Assembly: GCA_003219695.1 (NCBI GenBank)
Contig: QHQA01000057.1
Span: 1 to 64,000, forward strand
DNA from: Verrucomicrobiota bacterium
Lineage (GTDB): Bacteria > Verrucomicrobiota > Verrucomicrobiia > Chthoniobacterales > UBA10450
Length of the DNA stretch: 64,000 nucleotides
Direction of reading: 5' to 3'
Below, piece after piece: positions 1 through 10,461 of this stretch. The notes beneath the pieces are model-generated. The model did not search any database. It was not told the DNA's origin and worked only from the letters and a program-made list of their open reading frames with translations. The position numbers and the translations under genes are program-made. Every line of letters begins with the position of its first letter. Position 1 is the first letter of the stretch.

Positions 1-5
1 TCCGG

Positions 6-617
6 CTACAGATCGCCGCTTCTTAGAAGAACCGCGCCGACATCTCGCATTTCATCTAGCGCGCGGTGGATGTCACCCCGCTCCAGCTCGATTCCGCGGC
101 AGCCATCGACGATGACATGCGTGTTCAATCCGAGCTGACGCGCATCGAGGGTGCTGTATTTCACGCAGTAATCCAGCGCCAGACCCATCAGGTAAATGTC
201 CTTGATCGATCGCTCCTTCAAATAATCAGCAAGACCGGTATCGCGGCGATGAGCGTTGTCGAAGAACGTGCTGTAGCTATCAATGTTTCGTTCGACGCCC
301 TTGTGAAAAACGTGAGCGATTCGGCTTGTGTCGAATGACGTGGCGAACTCCGCACCATGCGTATTCTGAACACAATGGACCGGCCAGAGAATTTGTTCGA
401 TGCCGTCGAGCATGATGCGATCACCGGGTTTTTTGCCGGGGTGATTTGCCGCGAAGCTGCCATGCTCCGGCGGATGCCAGTCTTGCGTTGTAAGGACCAG
501 CTCGAACCGTTGTTGCAACTTATTTGCCACCGGAATGACTTCATCACCCCGGGGCACCGGCAAAGCGCCGCCGGGCAAAAAATCATTCTGAAGATCGACG
601 ATAATCAGCGCGTTCAT
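6..617 (-). CDS. pncA: Nicotinamidase/pyrazinamidase
   Basis: MNALIIVDLQNDFLPGGALPVPRGDEVIP N-terminus and GLALDYCVKYSTLDA isochorismatase-fold Cys motif. Confidence 0.93.
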   Translation of the reverse strand: MNALIIVDLQNDFLPGGALPVPRGDEVIPVANKLQQRFELVLTTQDWHPPEHGSFAANHPGKKPGDRIMLDGIEQILWPVHCVQNTHGAEFATSFDTSRIAHVFHKGVERNIDSYSTFFDNAHRRDTGLADYLKERSIKDIYLMGLALDYCVKYSTLDARQLGLNTHVIVDGCRGIELERGDIHRALDEMRDVGAVLLRSGDL

Positions 618-2085
618 TGGGTTGACGGCATTGTTCCTTCGCGCGCGCGATCAATTTTGATCGTAGCTCGTGCAATGACCTTTCGAGCCCGATCTTGTAA
701 GGCGCCGGCTTCTTCAACTGCAAAATCTCGGGAGGCGCGCAACTGAGCTGTTGGCGCGCATATTCACGCGACACCTCGATGTTTGGGGCTTCATAGACAA
801 GTTCGCCTCGCCGGAAAACGGCCACCAGCAAATCGGAATAGTAGGTCTTCGCCGGAATCTTAGTCTCCTTCTTGGTTTCGATAGCTACAATTTCACAAGG
901 TTCACCTATTCCGTGATCGGTTTCATAAATCGCGTCGGCGATGAATCTACCGTCCGGCTGATGAAACCGCCGGACCTGCAATGAGCCTGGGAATGAAGTC
1001 TTCGCGTGTTCATCGGAAAGTTTGATGCGATATTGCCATTGACCGCCAGGACGTCGCACGGCACCGAGTTTATAAATGCCGCCCAGAGCAGCATCCGGCT
1101 GGCCGGTCGTGAGCTTGGTCCCCACGCCCCACACGTCGATCTTTGCTGCATTCTGTTTCATGTCCGCGATGATGTATTCATCCAGATCGCCTGAGCAGAC
1201 GATCTTTGCACTGGTGAAACCAGCCTGATCAAGCATCCGCCGCGCTTCAATGCTCAAAGCCACTCGGTCGCCAGAATCCAGCCGCACCCCGATCATCTCG
1301 TGGCCTTGCTCCCGCAACTGACCAGCTACATCAATCGCGTGACGCACACCCTCGATTGAGTTGTAGGTGTCCACCAGGAAAATACAGTTGTTAGGCATCG
1401 CTCTGGCGTATTGCTCAAACGCCTCGCGCTCGTTCTCGAAAAACATGATCCAACTGTGCGCTTGCGTTCCGCTCACTTGGATGCCGAACCGCTGGCCTGC
1501 CTGCAAATTGGATGTGCCTGCGCAGCCGCCGATATAAGCCGCGCGCGCCGCCGTGAACCCGCCATCCACGCCCTGCGCGCGGCGCAGACCAAATTCGATT
1601 ACGGGATCATTTTCAGCAGCCATGCAGACGCGCGCTGCTTTTGTGGCGATGAGGCTTTCGAAATTGCAAATGTTCAGCAGGGCCGTCTCCAATAACTGGC
1701 ATTGGGCGATGGGACCGCGAACACGGACTAGCGGTTCGTTCGGAAAGACAAGCGTACCTTCCGGAATTGCATCAATATCGCACCTCAGGCGCAGATTACG
1801 CAGATAATCCAGAAAGCCCGAATCAAAGAGCGGTTTGCCATCGTTGCCGCGCTGCGAGGCGAGATATGCAATTTCTGTTTCGGTAAATTGAAAACTGCGC
1901 AGGAAATCGATCGCCGTTGCCAGGCCGCAGGCGACCGTGAATTGTCCGCCAAACGGGTTCTCCCGAAAGGTCACGTGGAAGGCTGCCTCGTAATCGTTCA
2001 CACCAGCTTTCCAGTAACCGCACGCCATCGTGACCTCATAGAGGTCGGTCGTTAGGGCGGAGAAATTATGCTGTGCGGGCTTCAC
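583..2085 (-). CDS. pncB: Nicotinate phosphoribosyltransferase
   Basis: ALTTDLYEVTMACGYWKAG start, GVRLDSGD and SGDLDEY motifs; next to pncA. Confidence 0.93.
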   Translation of the reverse strand: MKPAQHNFSALTTDLYEVTMACGYWKAGVNDYEAAFHVTFRENPFGGQFTVACGLATAIDFLRSFQFTETEIAYLASQRGNDGKPLFDSGFLDYLRNLRLRCDIDAIPEGTLVFPNEPLVRVRGPIAQCQLLETALLNICNFESLIATKAARVCMAAENDPVIEFGLRRAQGVDGGFTAARAAYIGGCAGTSNLQAGQRFGIQVSGTQAHSWIMFFENEREAFEQYARAMPNNCIFLVDTYNSIEGVRHAIDVAGQLREQGHEMIGVRLDSGDRVALSIEARRMLDQAGFTSAKIVCSGDLDEYIIADMKQNAAKIDVWGVGTKLTTGQPDAALGGIYKLGAVRRPGGQWQYRIKLSDEHAKTSFPGSLQVRRFHQPDGRFIADAIYETDHGIGEPCEIVAIETKKETKIPAKTYYSDLLVAVFRRGELVYEAPNIEVSREYARQQLSCAPPEILQLKKPAPYKIGLERSLHELRSKLIARAKEQCRQPNERADYRRSSE

Positions 2086-2131
2086 TATCCGAATTGAAAT
2101 TTAGACGTCCGATGCGAATTCGCGAGTTTCT

Positions 2132-2266
2132 GGGGAGCACAGGCTGCCAGCCTGTAGTTGTCGGCAGCCCTGCTGGCAACATGTTTGCGCATGCAATCCG
2201 AGATGACGCCGTTTCTCCGCTCTCGGCAAGCTGCCGAGAGTTGCAGGCTGGCAGCCTGCGCTCCCC
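2132..2266. repeat. Nested palindromic element, copy A
   Basis: GGGGAGCACAGGCTGCCAGCCTGTAGT at left, GCAGGCTGGCAGCCTGCGCTCCCC at right, internal hairpin CTCTCGGCAAGCTGCCGAGAG; lies in the pncB/comA-like divergent intergenic region. Confidence 0.85.
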
Positions 2267-2308
2267 GGACACAACCGTTGCGCATCTGCGCAACGTTTCC
2301 CAGATGGA

Positions 2309-3163
2309 ATGGCAGCGAGACCGAAACCAAAACAGCCCGAGCGTAGTTTTGCGTTTTTGCGAATCAACGAGCGCGAAAGCAAACCGCGAAAGCGTGGCTT
2401 AACTGAAATCCGAGGCCCGTATTATTCGGTAGTAGGCCGGCGATATCTCGAAGATCTGTTCGAAACAATGAGCGCCTACGTCGATTCACTGAAGTTCGCC
2501 GGCGGCTCGTTCACGCTCATGCCCGAGGGAGCGGTGCGAGACATCATCCAGCTTTGTCATAAACACGATGTGCTCGTTTCCACCGGCGGTTTTATCGAGC
2601 GCGTCCTGGTGCAAGGCGGCGACGCTGTTCGCAAATACGTCGCCGAATGCAAGAGACTCGGCTTCGATACGATTGAGATTTCGGCCGGGTTTATCTCGAT
2701 TCCAACGGACGATTGGCTCCGACTCATTGAGCTGGTGCGCAAGTCCGGACTGAAAGCGAAGCCGGAAGTGGGCATTCAATTCGGCGCTGGCGGCGCAACC
2801 GCAGCCACAGAACTGCAAGCAGAAGGCACGCGCGACCCGAACTGGGCGATCGCGCAGGCAAAACGATTTCTCGAAGCCGGCGCGGACATCATCATGATCG
2901 AGAGCGAAGGGATCACCGAGAACGTCGAGCCGTGGCGCACGGACGTTCCTGCTAAATTCATCGACCAAATCGGCATGGAAAAGCTGATGTTCGAAGCCGC
3001 CGATCCCGATGTGTTCGCTTGGTATATCAAAAATTACGGCGCAGGCGTGAACCTTTTCGTCGATCACAGCCAAATCGTGCAGCTCGAATGCCTGCGCGCC
3101 GGTATCTGGGGAACGAAGAGCCTTTGGGGACGCGTCGTGAGCTACAAAGAAGGGAGTGAGTAA
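2309..3163 (+). CDS. Phosphosulfolactate synthase (ComA)-like protein
   Basis: GFDTIEISAGFISIP, KPEVGIQFGAGG, IMIESEGITENVEPWRTD resemble the ComA/HSA32 family. Confidence 0.82.
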   Translation: MAARPKPKQPERSFAFLRINERESKPRKRGLTEIRGPYYSVVGRRYLEDLFETMSAYVDSLKFAGGSFTLMPEGAVRDIIQLCHKHDVLVSTGGFIERVLVQGGDAVRKYVAECKRLGFDTIEISAGFISIPTDDWLRLIELVRKSGLKAKPEVGIQFGAGGATAATELQAEGTRDPNWAIAQAKRFLEAGADIIMIESEGITENVEPWRTDVPAKFIDQIGMEKLMFEAADPDVFAWYIKNYGAGVNLFVDHSQIVQLECLRAGIWGTKSLWGRVVSYKEGSE

Positions 3164-3170
3164 GCGCGCA

Positions 3171-3253
3171 GTCATCCTGAGCGGCGTCGAAGGATCCCGC
3201 GAAGGTACCTTTAAGCTTACGATCCGAGATTCCTCGACTTCGCTCGGAATGAC
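3171..3253. repeat. Intergenic inverted repeat GTCATYCYGAGCG-type
   Basis: gtcatcctgagcggcgtcgaaggatc ... gattcctcgacttcgctcggaatgac are near-perfect inverted arms. Confidence 0.8.
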
Positions 3254-3255
3254 AA

Positions 3256-3912
3256 CTAACAGTTGGCGCTGTCCGCGCCAATGTGATTGACAAACCAATC
3301 GCTCGCCAACCTGGCGACTTTCTCCAGCGCGCCAGGTTCCTCAAAGAGATGTGTCGCGCCGGGGACAATTTCCAGTTTCACCTCACATCGCATTTGACCG
3401 CGCGCCATCTCATTTAACTCGATCACAACGTCGTCGTTACCGCCGACGATGAGCAACGTCGGCGCTTGCACTTTGGGCAGAGCGTCCCCGGCGAGATCGG
3501 GGCGCCCGCCACGCGATACCACAGCGCCGGCATCTTCTGGAATCTGCGCTGCTGCCACCAGCGCTGCGCCGCCGCCGGTGCTCGAGCCGAAGTAGCCGAT
3601 GTGCAAATCGCGCGTTTGGTCCTGCTGCTTTGCCCACTTCGTCGCGTGCACAAGTCGCTCGGCCAGCAAGCCAATGTTGAATCGATGCTCGCCAGTCTGA
3701 AGGTCGATCGCTTCCTCTTCCTGCGTGAGCAAATCAAAAAGCAACGTCGCCAGTCCAGCATCGTTTAGCGTGCGCGCCACAAATTGATTTCGCGGACTGT
3801 GGCGGCTGCTCCCGCTGCCGTGCGCGAACAGCACCAGCGCCGTTGCGTGCCTCGGAATCGTCAGCTCACCATCGAGCGTTGCGTGTTCAGCTGGAATTCT
3901 GACGTCACTCAT
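3256..3912 (-). CDS. Alpha/beta hydrolase, dienelactone hydrolase family
   Basis: LFAHGSGSSRHSPRN, IGYFGSSTGGGAAL nucleophile elbow, GATHLFEEPG. Confidence 0.8.
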   Translation of the reverse strand: MSDVRIPAEHATLDGELTIPRHATALVLFAHGSGSSRHSPRNQFVARTLNDAGLATLLFDLLTQEEEAIDLQTGEHRFNIGLLAERLVHATKWAKQQDQTRDLHIGYFGSSTGGGAALVAAAQIPEDAGAVVSRGGRPDLAGDALPKVQAPTLLIVGGNDDVVIELNEMARGQMRCEVKLEIVPGATHLFEEPGALEKVARLASDWFVNHIGADSANC

Positions 3913-3927
3913 TTTTGATATCGATGC

Positions 3928-3952
3928 GGCGCGCCCGGCGGTCGCGCCCTAC
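3928..3952 (-). repeat. GTAG-hairpin REP-like module
   Basis: minus strand GTAG followed by GGCGCG-N9-CGCGCC stem. Confidence 0.55.
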
Positions 3953-3976
3953 CAAGTTTGCGTGGCCGAATCGCTC

Positions 3977-5299
3977 TCACAATTTGAACGGATACGTTTC
4001 CGGTAATTCGCCTTCTTCCCACACGCTGGTTCGCTCGAGCGGCTCGACCGCGCGCGTTTCGTCGATGTGAATGATGGCATCAAACTGTTCGGGGAGCCGC
4101 GCGTGAAAATAATGACTCAACCGCTCGGATTCGGGGCGATAGATCACGCCGATCGCGCGTTCGATCCGCCGCTGTTGCAGGACGCCGATCTGGCCGGCGC
4201 CTCGCAAATCGATCCAAAACCGTGGTAACCCAGTCTCGTGAAACAACTCTTCGTAACTGCCTCGTAGCGCTGGCCGGACATTTTTGCGCTCGGCGGGCGC
4301 GCCCCAGTCTGATGCTGCAGTCACAGTGCCGTGGTGTGTGGTGAATCCGATCAGCACAGCCTCGTTGCTAAATCGCTCGCGAATCAATTGTCCAACGTTC
4401 AGTTCGCCGTAATGGCTCATCTCCGTAGCGCGCGCGTCGCCGAGATGCGAGTTATGCGCCCAGAGGATCGCTTTCGGTTGCCGGCTGCCATCGAGGTGCG
4501 CGACCAGACTTTCCACCGTTTCCATCATGTGCCGGTCACGCAAGTTCCACGATGACGCGCGCCCGCGAAACATCGCCCGGTAATATTGCTCTGCATCTTT
4601 CACCAGCCTCGCGTTTTGTTCTGCGAAAAAGAGCTCCTCCGCAGCAACTTCACCATCGCGACTTAAAAATTCCCTCGCTTTTTGCTGCAACTCGAGCAGC
4701 TGTTCGACGACCGCCTCCTCACAAGATTCCATCGCGTCGACAGTGGTGGCGTAACCGTACTCCTGCGGCTTGCGACTAAAATGATCGAAGCAGGCGTATC
4801 GCGAACGCGCGCGCCTCGCCGCGTCGGGATCGACGTTCTCGAGATATTTGAGCACGGCGTCAATTGACGTGTGCAGGCTATACAGATCCATTCCGTAGAA
4901 TCCAACCGGCGCTTGTTTTGGATCGAGTTCGTTATTGAAGCGGCGTAACCACTCGACGAACTTCACGACAACCGTGTTGCGCCACATCCATGTCGGAAAT
5001 CGGCGAAACCCCAAGAGCGCTTCATCTGCAGTAGCGTCTGCCGTGGTGCCACGCACATAACGATGCACGCGTGATGAATCCGGCCAGTCCGCCTCAATCG
5101 CCACGATGGAGAAACCTTTTTCAGCGATGAGCCGCTTCGTAATCATGGCGCGCTCGAAGTAAAATTCATGCGTGCCGTGTGTCGCTTCGCCCAGCAGGAC
5201 AAATCGCGCTTCGCCGATCAGTTCCAGCAACGGATCGTAGTCACCGGGGCCGCCAGAGAGCGGCCGCGCGATCTCGCGAACAAATTCGGCATCTGTCAT
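3977..5299 (-). CDS. Erythromycin esterase family protein
   Basis: [51 protein letters not shown]. Confidence 0.9.
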   Translation of the reverse strand: MTDAEFVREIARPLSGGPGDYDPLLELIGEARFVLLGEATHGTHEFYFERAMITKRLIAEKGFSIVAIEADWPDSSRVHRYVRGTTADATADEALLGFRRFPTWMWRNTVVVKFVEWLRRFNNELDPKQAPVGFYGMDLYSLHTSIDAVLKYLENVDPDAARRARSRYACFDHFSRKPQEYGYATTVDAMESCEEAVVEQLLELQQKAREFLSRDGEVAAEELFFAEQNARLVKDAEQYYRAMFRGRASSWNLRDRHMMETVESLVAHLDGSRQPKAILWAHNSHLGDARATEMSHYGELNVGQLIRERFSNEAVLIGFTTHHGTVTAASDWGAPAERKNVRPALRGSYEELFHETGLPRFWIDLRGAGQIGVLQQRRIERAIGVIYRPESERLSHYFHARLPEQFDAIIHIDETRAVEPLERTSVWEEGELPETYPFKL

Positions 5300-5967
5300 T
5301 GGTGATTTTGCGCGGCATGGCTCAGCAACTCGCGCACGTCTTCGTCGCTGGTCTGCGAGAAATCGTCATAATACTGGCCGACCGCCTGAAAGAACGCAGG
5401 CGTGCTAAGGCAGATTGTTTCGTCAGCTTGTTCTTCAATCTCGCGGCACGTCTCCAGCGGACCAACGGGCACTGCCACGATAATCTTCGCTGCACCGCTC
5501 TGTCCCAGCGCCTTTACCGCCGCGCGCATGGTCGCGCCGGTGGCCAACCCGTCATCGACTAAAATTACAACGCGATCGCGCAACTCCGGCGCCGTGCGTC
5601 CAGCGCGATAAAGTTGTTCGCGCCGTTCCAACTCGGCTGTTTCCTTCGCGGTAACTGCTTCGATCGCTTCTTCACCATGCGGTATTGCGCGCACGACATC
5701 TTCGTTTAAAACGCGCACGCCTCCCGAGGCGATCGCGCCGGCGGCCAGTTCTTCGAAACCGGGAACGCCGAGTTTGCGCACGATGAAAACGTCGAGGGGC
5801 GCGCCAAGCCGCCGCGCAACTTCATAGGCCACCGGCACACCGCCCCGCGGCAGCCCCAGCACAATTACGTCATCGCGACCTGCATACCTTTCGAGCTTCT
5901 CGGCAAGCAGGCGACCCGCTTCGGTTCGGTTTGGAAAAGCGCGTTCCATGCGGGGAACTCCGCCCAT
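5296..5967 (-). CDS. Phosphoribosyltransferase family protein
   Basis: [36 protein letters not shown]-binding motif; overlaps next gene by 4 nt. Confidence 0.88.
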   Translation of the reverse strand: MGGVPRMERAFPNRTEAGRLLAEKLERYAGRDDVIVLGLPRGGVPVAYEVARRLGAPLDVFIVRKLGVPGFEELAAGAIASGGVRVLNEDVVRAIPHGEEAIEAVTAKETAELERREQLYRAGRTAPELRDRVVILVDDGLATGATMRAAVKALGQSGAAKIIVAVPVGPLETCREIEEQADETICLSTPAFFQAVGQYYDDFSQTSDEDVRELLSHAAQNHQ

Positions 5968-5970
5968 GCA

Positions 5971-6408
5971 CTATGCTGCTTTGGCGAACTCCGGAAACAG
6001 CGGTTGCATGTGCTGCGGAAAACTATGCTTCACCTTATGCATTTCGCCGCCGCCGATGTAACTCGACACCACAGAAAGCACGGCCTGCGTCGTCTCCAGG
6101 GGATCGATCACGCGGTCGGCCACGATTTTCTCCCGGATAACGTCGAGGAACTGCTGCCGCGACATTTTGATTGGCACCTTCGACGGTTCCCAGCTCTCAC
6201 AATAAAGACCGCGTATGAGCATGGGAAGTTGGGCGCCGAAATGCACCGTCACATCGAGCGGCAGCGGGTCCCGCACGGTCTGTAACACCGCGCGTAACGA
6301 TTTATACGCGTCGCGTTTCTCCATGTGTAATGCCTCCGCGATGCGCGCGATCCACTCGTGCGTTTTCTGTGTGGTCGATTCGATAGTTTCAAGACCTTGC
6401 TCACTCAT
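5971..6408 (-). CDS. DUF2267 domain protein
   Basis: MSEQGLETIESTTQKTHEWIARIAEALHMEKRDAYKSLRAVLQTVRD; internal ATG at 6408 preferred to ORF-track start. Confidence 0.75.
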   Translation of the reverse strand: MSEQGLETIESTTQKTHEWIARIAEALHMEKRDAYKSLRAVLQTVRDPLPLDVTVHFGAQLPMLIRGLYCESWEPSKVPIKMSRQQFLDVIREKIVADRVIDPLETTQAVLSVVSSYIGGGEMHKVKHSFPQHMQPLFPEFAKAA

Positions 6409-6679
6409 GTTTGTAATCCTTTCGTTTCTTGTTTGGCTTGGAGAGGCAGGAACCCTCCTCTCTATTTCGCGTCTCAATGCGGCGTCACGTGTTCCGAAGC
6501 CCGGCAAGTGGCATCACTTTACTGGCCGGGCGATCTCCGCAGTCACTCGCCGCGAATACTTTCGCCGATCGACATGACTTCGCTGAGTGGCTCAGTCGCT
6601 TCGAGATAATTCCGCAAACCGGGCCAATTTTCGATTATGACCGAAAAGGAGCGCAGCAGGTCGGCGCAGCGCGTCGACC

Positions 6680-9600
6680 CTACCCGGCGGGGTTGCGATT
6701 CGGCCATGGTGGAGGCGATGGCAGCTCGTATCGTTTGGTCTTTAGTTCTTCGTCTATTTCCTGAAGCGCGCGATCGAGTTGCTGATCTTCGCCTTTGAAT
6801 TCTTTGCCGGGATCGTTATCGACGACAATATCGGGATCGACTCCGTGGCCTTCGATGATCCATCGTTTGCCGTCTTTTGAATAGACAGCGAATTCCGGTT
6901 TGAAGAATTGACCGCCGTCAACCAGCGGCAGCGACTCGCGAATGCCAACAACGCCGCCCCAGGTACGTTTGCCGATGAGTTTTCCGAGCCCAAGGGTTTT
7001 AAAGCGATACGGAAAAATATCGCCATCCGACGCGGAGAATTCGTTGATCAACGTCACCATCGGGCCCGTGAACGTTTGCGGTGGGTCCGTTTGCGGCATG
7101 CCGTTGCGCGCGATCCCGATCATCACCAGCGCGCGGCGCAATCGTTCGATTACGAGTGAGGAGACAAAGCCGCCGCCGTTACCGCGAACATCGACGATGA
7201 GCGCGTGCTTTCGGATTTGTGGAAAATAAAGCTTCGTGAACTCGTCCAGACCGGGACGGCCCATGTCGGGAATGTGCAGATAACCAACCTCTCCGCCGGT
7301 TTTCTTGTTCACGTAGTCGATGTTCTTTTGCACCCAATCGAGATAGTAGAGCGGTCCCTCATCATCAGTGGGGACAACGGTCACGTCGCGCGCGCCGGCG
7401 TCAGTCGGCTTGGAATTCACGCGCAAAATCACTTGTTTGCCTGCGGTGCCGATGAGTGCGTCGTAAAGATTCGGCAAACTCGACACTGCCGTGTTGTTGA
7501 TCGCGAGAATATAATCGCCCGGTTTCACGTTTACGCCGATATCAGTGAGCGGCGAGCGCGTCTGTTTGTTCCAGTTCTCGCCCGGTAAAATGCGCTCGAT
7601 CCGATAGGCACGCGTCGCGGGGTCGCGGGAAAACTCTGCGCCCAGCAAACCGAGCTTAATGCGCGGTGTGTCCGGGCGTTCGCCGCCCGCGATATAGGCG
7701 TGGCCATTATTCAGTTCACTGATCAGCTCGCCCAACAGGTACGTGAGATCATTACGATGATTCACGAAGGGGAGCAGCGCGGCGTATTTATCGCGCATCG
7801 CCTTCCAATCGACGCCGTTCATCGTAGGCGAAAAGAAGAAATCGCGCATTTGGCGCCAGCATTCGAAATAGATCTGGCGCCACTCTGCGTGGCGGTCCAA
7901 TTCCATGTCGAGACCCTGGATCTTGTGCTCGTGGTCCTTGGTTTCGAGCTTGTCTTTTGGGACGTCGATGATGGCGTAATCCTTTTTGATCTTCACCAGC
8001 ATCTTTTTGCCATCGAACGTGATCTGGTAATTATTGGCGTCGCCGAGTACGGTTTCCTTGCGGTCATCGACGTTGTAAACGCACAGGTGCGATTTCTTGT
8101 CTTTCTCGGAAAATAATTCTTCTTCCTCTTCGCCCACTTCATCAGCAGAGGTGCGACGCAGGTAGAAGATACGATCGTCGTCGAGCATCCGGATATTGCG
8201 ATAGTTTCCAGGGGTGATTTCCAAACCCAAGATTCGATTCTGGATTCCGTCCGTGTCCACTTTCACCACCACCGGTTTCTTCGGTTTTTCTTCCGGCTTT
8301 GTCGCGCTCGGGCTCGCCTCCGGTTTTTTCTCTTCAGCTTCTTTCGCTTTTTCTTTTTTTCGTTTTTCTTCAGCCTTGCCGACCTCATCGCTTTTCGGTG
8401 CGAGCGGATTCGCGGTCTCCTTCGCGAGGGTGACGAGATAAACGCGCTCCATGTCGCGGTAGATGTTTGCAAATTCCTCGTCGCCAAAACTCGGTTTGAA
8501 ATCGCGCGCGGAGTTCAGCAGCAAATATTTGCCGTCATCGCTGAAGACCGCTTCGCCGGAGCCGTACCAGCTGTCGGTGACAGCGGTCTGCTGTTTGTTC
8601 GCGACCGAGTAGAGATAAACACGCGGCATCCCGTTTTCTTCCGGGCGCGCCCAGGTGATCCACTGACTGTCGGGCGACCAATTATAACCCTGGATCTCAC
8701 CCCATTTGTCCTGATCAACCAGCGTCACTGCCTTGGTCGTAACATCGACATAACGCAATCGTTGCAACCGATCGCTCCAGAGCAGTTTCTTGCTGTCGGG
8801 CGACCATTTCAGCTCGTAGTAATAAGTGTCTGCGCCGCTCGTGATTTGCTGGGGTTTGCCTTTGCCGTCTTGGGAGCGGACATACAATTCGTTTTCGCCG
8901 GTCTCATCCGAGTTGTACGCGATCCATTTGCCGTCCGGCGACCAAACCGCGTCGCGCTCGTGCGCGCCTGAAGTTTTGCTCAAATTGCGCGGCGTGCCGT
9001 TCTTTGCCGGAACGGAGAAGAGATCGCCGCGCGCGACTGCGATGGTGCGCTCGCCGTCCGGCGCGAGGTTCACCGATTCGAGATGCTTCGATGCATCCAC
9101 CAGGCCGCCGCGGCCGCTGTCGAAATCTTCTTCGATTTTGATCGGCACAGGCGCGGCTTGTCCGGTGGCAAGATCGTAGCGCCAGATGTATCCTGCTTGC
9201 TCGAATACGATGGAGTCTTTGCCGATCGAGGGAAATTTGATGTCGAAATCGGTGAAGTGCGTGAGTTGCTTTGTTTCTTTGGTTCCAAGGTCAACAACGT
9301 GAAGGTTCATCCGATTGTCGCGATCGGAGATGAAATAGATTTTATTGTCCGGTCCCCACATCGGACAGATGTCCTGCGCGGGATTGTTAGTCAGGTTTTC
9401 GGTAGCACCGGTTTTGAAATCGTAAATCCAAATGTCGTCTGCCATGCCGCCGCGGTAATGTTTCCAGGTGCGGAATTCCCGGAACACGCGGTTATAAGCC
9501 ATCTTTGAATCATCCGGCGAAAATGAAACAAATCCGCCGCGCGGCACCGGCAATTGCTGCGGCAATTCGGCATCGAGCCCCACCGCGAACAGCGCGCCAA

Positions 9601-10126
9601 TGAAATCGTTGAACGACTTCATGCGCGAACGGAAAACAACTAGCGGCTTCGTATTCTCCCACGCCATCACGATGTTGTTAGGCCCCATGCGATCCGAGAC
9701 ATCGTCGCGGCCAAGCGTGGCCGAAGTCGTCAGACGCTTTGGCGTTCCGCCTTCCGCCGGCATCACATAAACTTCGGTGTTACCGTCGTATTGCGAGGTG
9801 AACGCGATCTGCGTTCCGTCCGGTGAAAACCGCGCAAACGAAGTGTAACCCGGACCGCTGGTCAGCCGGCGTGCAGTGCCGCCGTCTTTGCCCACGGTAT
9901 AAAGCTCGCCTGCGTAACAGAAGACGATCTGTGTTCCGTTTGTAGTTGGAAAACGCAACAGACGCGTCGTCTTCGGCAGGTTCTGCGCCGAGGCCGTCGG
10001 AACCAAAAGCGGACCGGGCGGGAACAAGCATAGGAGAAGGAAAAGCCGAGAAAGCATGTTCATAGAAAAAAGATGAAGCCAGCAAGCTGCTGTTGAACGA
10101 ACGCGATGCAACCTTGATTTCAGCAA
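6680..10126 (-). CDS. Tricorn-type S41 protease, beta-propeller plus PDZ plus S41 domains
   Basis: Repeated WSPDGKWIAYNSDETGENELYV-type propeller motifs, PDZ-like GDYILAINNTAV, S41 LIVDVRGNGGGFVSSL. Confidence 0.88.
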   Translation of the reverse strand: MLKSRLHRVRSTAACWLHLFSMNMLSRLFLLLCLFPPGPLLVPTASAQNLPKTTRLLRFPTTNGTQIVFCYAGELYTVGKDGGTARRLTSGPGYTSFARFSPDGTQIAFTSQYDGNTEVYVMPAEGGTPKRLTTSATLGRDDVSDRMGPNNIVMAWENTKPLVVFRSRMKSFNDFIGALFAVGLDAELPQQLPVPRGGFVSFSPDDSKMAYNRVFREFRTWKHYRGGMADDIWIYDFKTGATENLTNNPAQDICPMWGPDNKIYFISDRDNRMNLHVVDLGTKETKQLTHFTDFDIKFPSIGKDSIVFEQAGYIWRYDLATGQAAPVPIKIEEDFDSGRGGLVDASKHLESVNLAPDGERTIAVARGDLFSVPAKNGTPRNLSKTSGAHERDAVWSPDGKWIAYNSDETGENELYVRSQDGKGKPQQITSGADTYYYELKWSPDSKKLLWSDRLQRLRYVDVTTKAVTLVDQDKWGEIQGYNWSPDSQWITWARPEENGMPRVYLYSVANKQQTAVTDSWYGSGEAVFSDDGKYLLLNSARDFKPSFGDEEFANIYRDMERVYLVTLAKETANPLAPKSDEVGKAEEKRKKEKAKEAEEKKPEASPSATKPEEKPKKPVVVKVDTDGIQNRILGLEITPGNYRNIRMLDDDRIFYLRRTSADEVGEEEEELFSEKDKKSHLCVYNVDDRKETVLGDANNYQITFDGKKMLVKIKKDYAIIDVPKDKLETKDHEHKIQGLDMELDRHAEWRQIYFECWRQMRDFFFSPTMNGVDWKAMRDKYAALLPFVNHRNDLTYLLGELISELNNGHAYIAGGERPDTPRIKLGLLGAEFSRDPATRAYRIERILPGENWNKQTRSPLTDIGVNVKPGDYILAINNTAVSSLPNLYDALIGTAGKQVILRVNSKPTDAGARDVTVVPTDDEGPLYYLDWVQKNIDYVNKKTGGEVGYLHIPDMGRPGLDEFTKLYFPQIRKHALIVDVRGNGGGFVSSLVIERLRRALVMIGIARNGMPQTDPPQTFTGPMVTLINEFSASDGDIFPYRFKTLGLGKLIGKRTWGGVVGIRESLPLVDGGQFFKPEFAVYSKDGKRWIIEGHGVDPDIVVDNDPGKEFKGEDQQLDRALQEIDEELKTKRYELPSPPPWPNRNPAG

Positions 10127-10359
10127 ATAGCTGGCATTCGGACAATCATATAATGAAGACGCCGCTAAGTGCCGGCTTTGTCTAAACGAACCAGGGCGAT
10201 TTCGAAGGCGCTCGTTCCTATTGAGCGTCTGAGAAGAACCGCTACGATTGAAAGACCCAGGGGACGACTAAACACACTAAACAGGCGAAAATTTTATTCT
10301 GATTTTTCTCGTCATTTCGTCTGCTTCGTGGGCGAATTTCAAATGCGTTGCGAGAAAAG

Positions 10360-10449
10360 TGGCGGAAGGGGTGGGATTCGAACCCACGGTGGGTTTCCCC
10401 ACGCTCGATTTCGAGTCGAGTGCCTTAAACCGGACTCAGCCACCCTTCC
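10360..10449 (-). tRNA. tRNA-Ser(CGA)
   Basis: minus strand GGAAGGGTGGCTGAGTCCGG...CTCGACTCGAAATCGAG...GGTTCGAATCCCACCCCTTCCGCCA: 7-bp acceptor, CGA anticodon, long variable arm, encoded CCA. Confidence 0.95.
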
Positions 10450-10461
10450 TTGGTTCGAAAA

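Noticed and set aside
2486-3298. 270-aa ORF (-)
   Set aside because: Antisense to the ComA-like gene and extends into the GTCAT inverted repeat.
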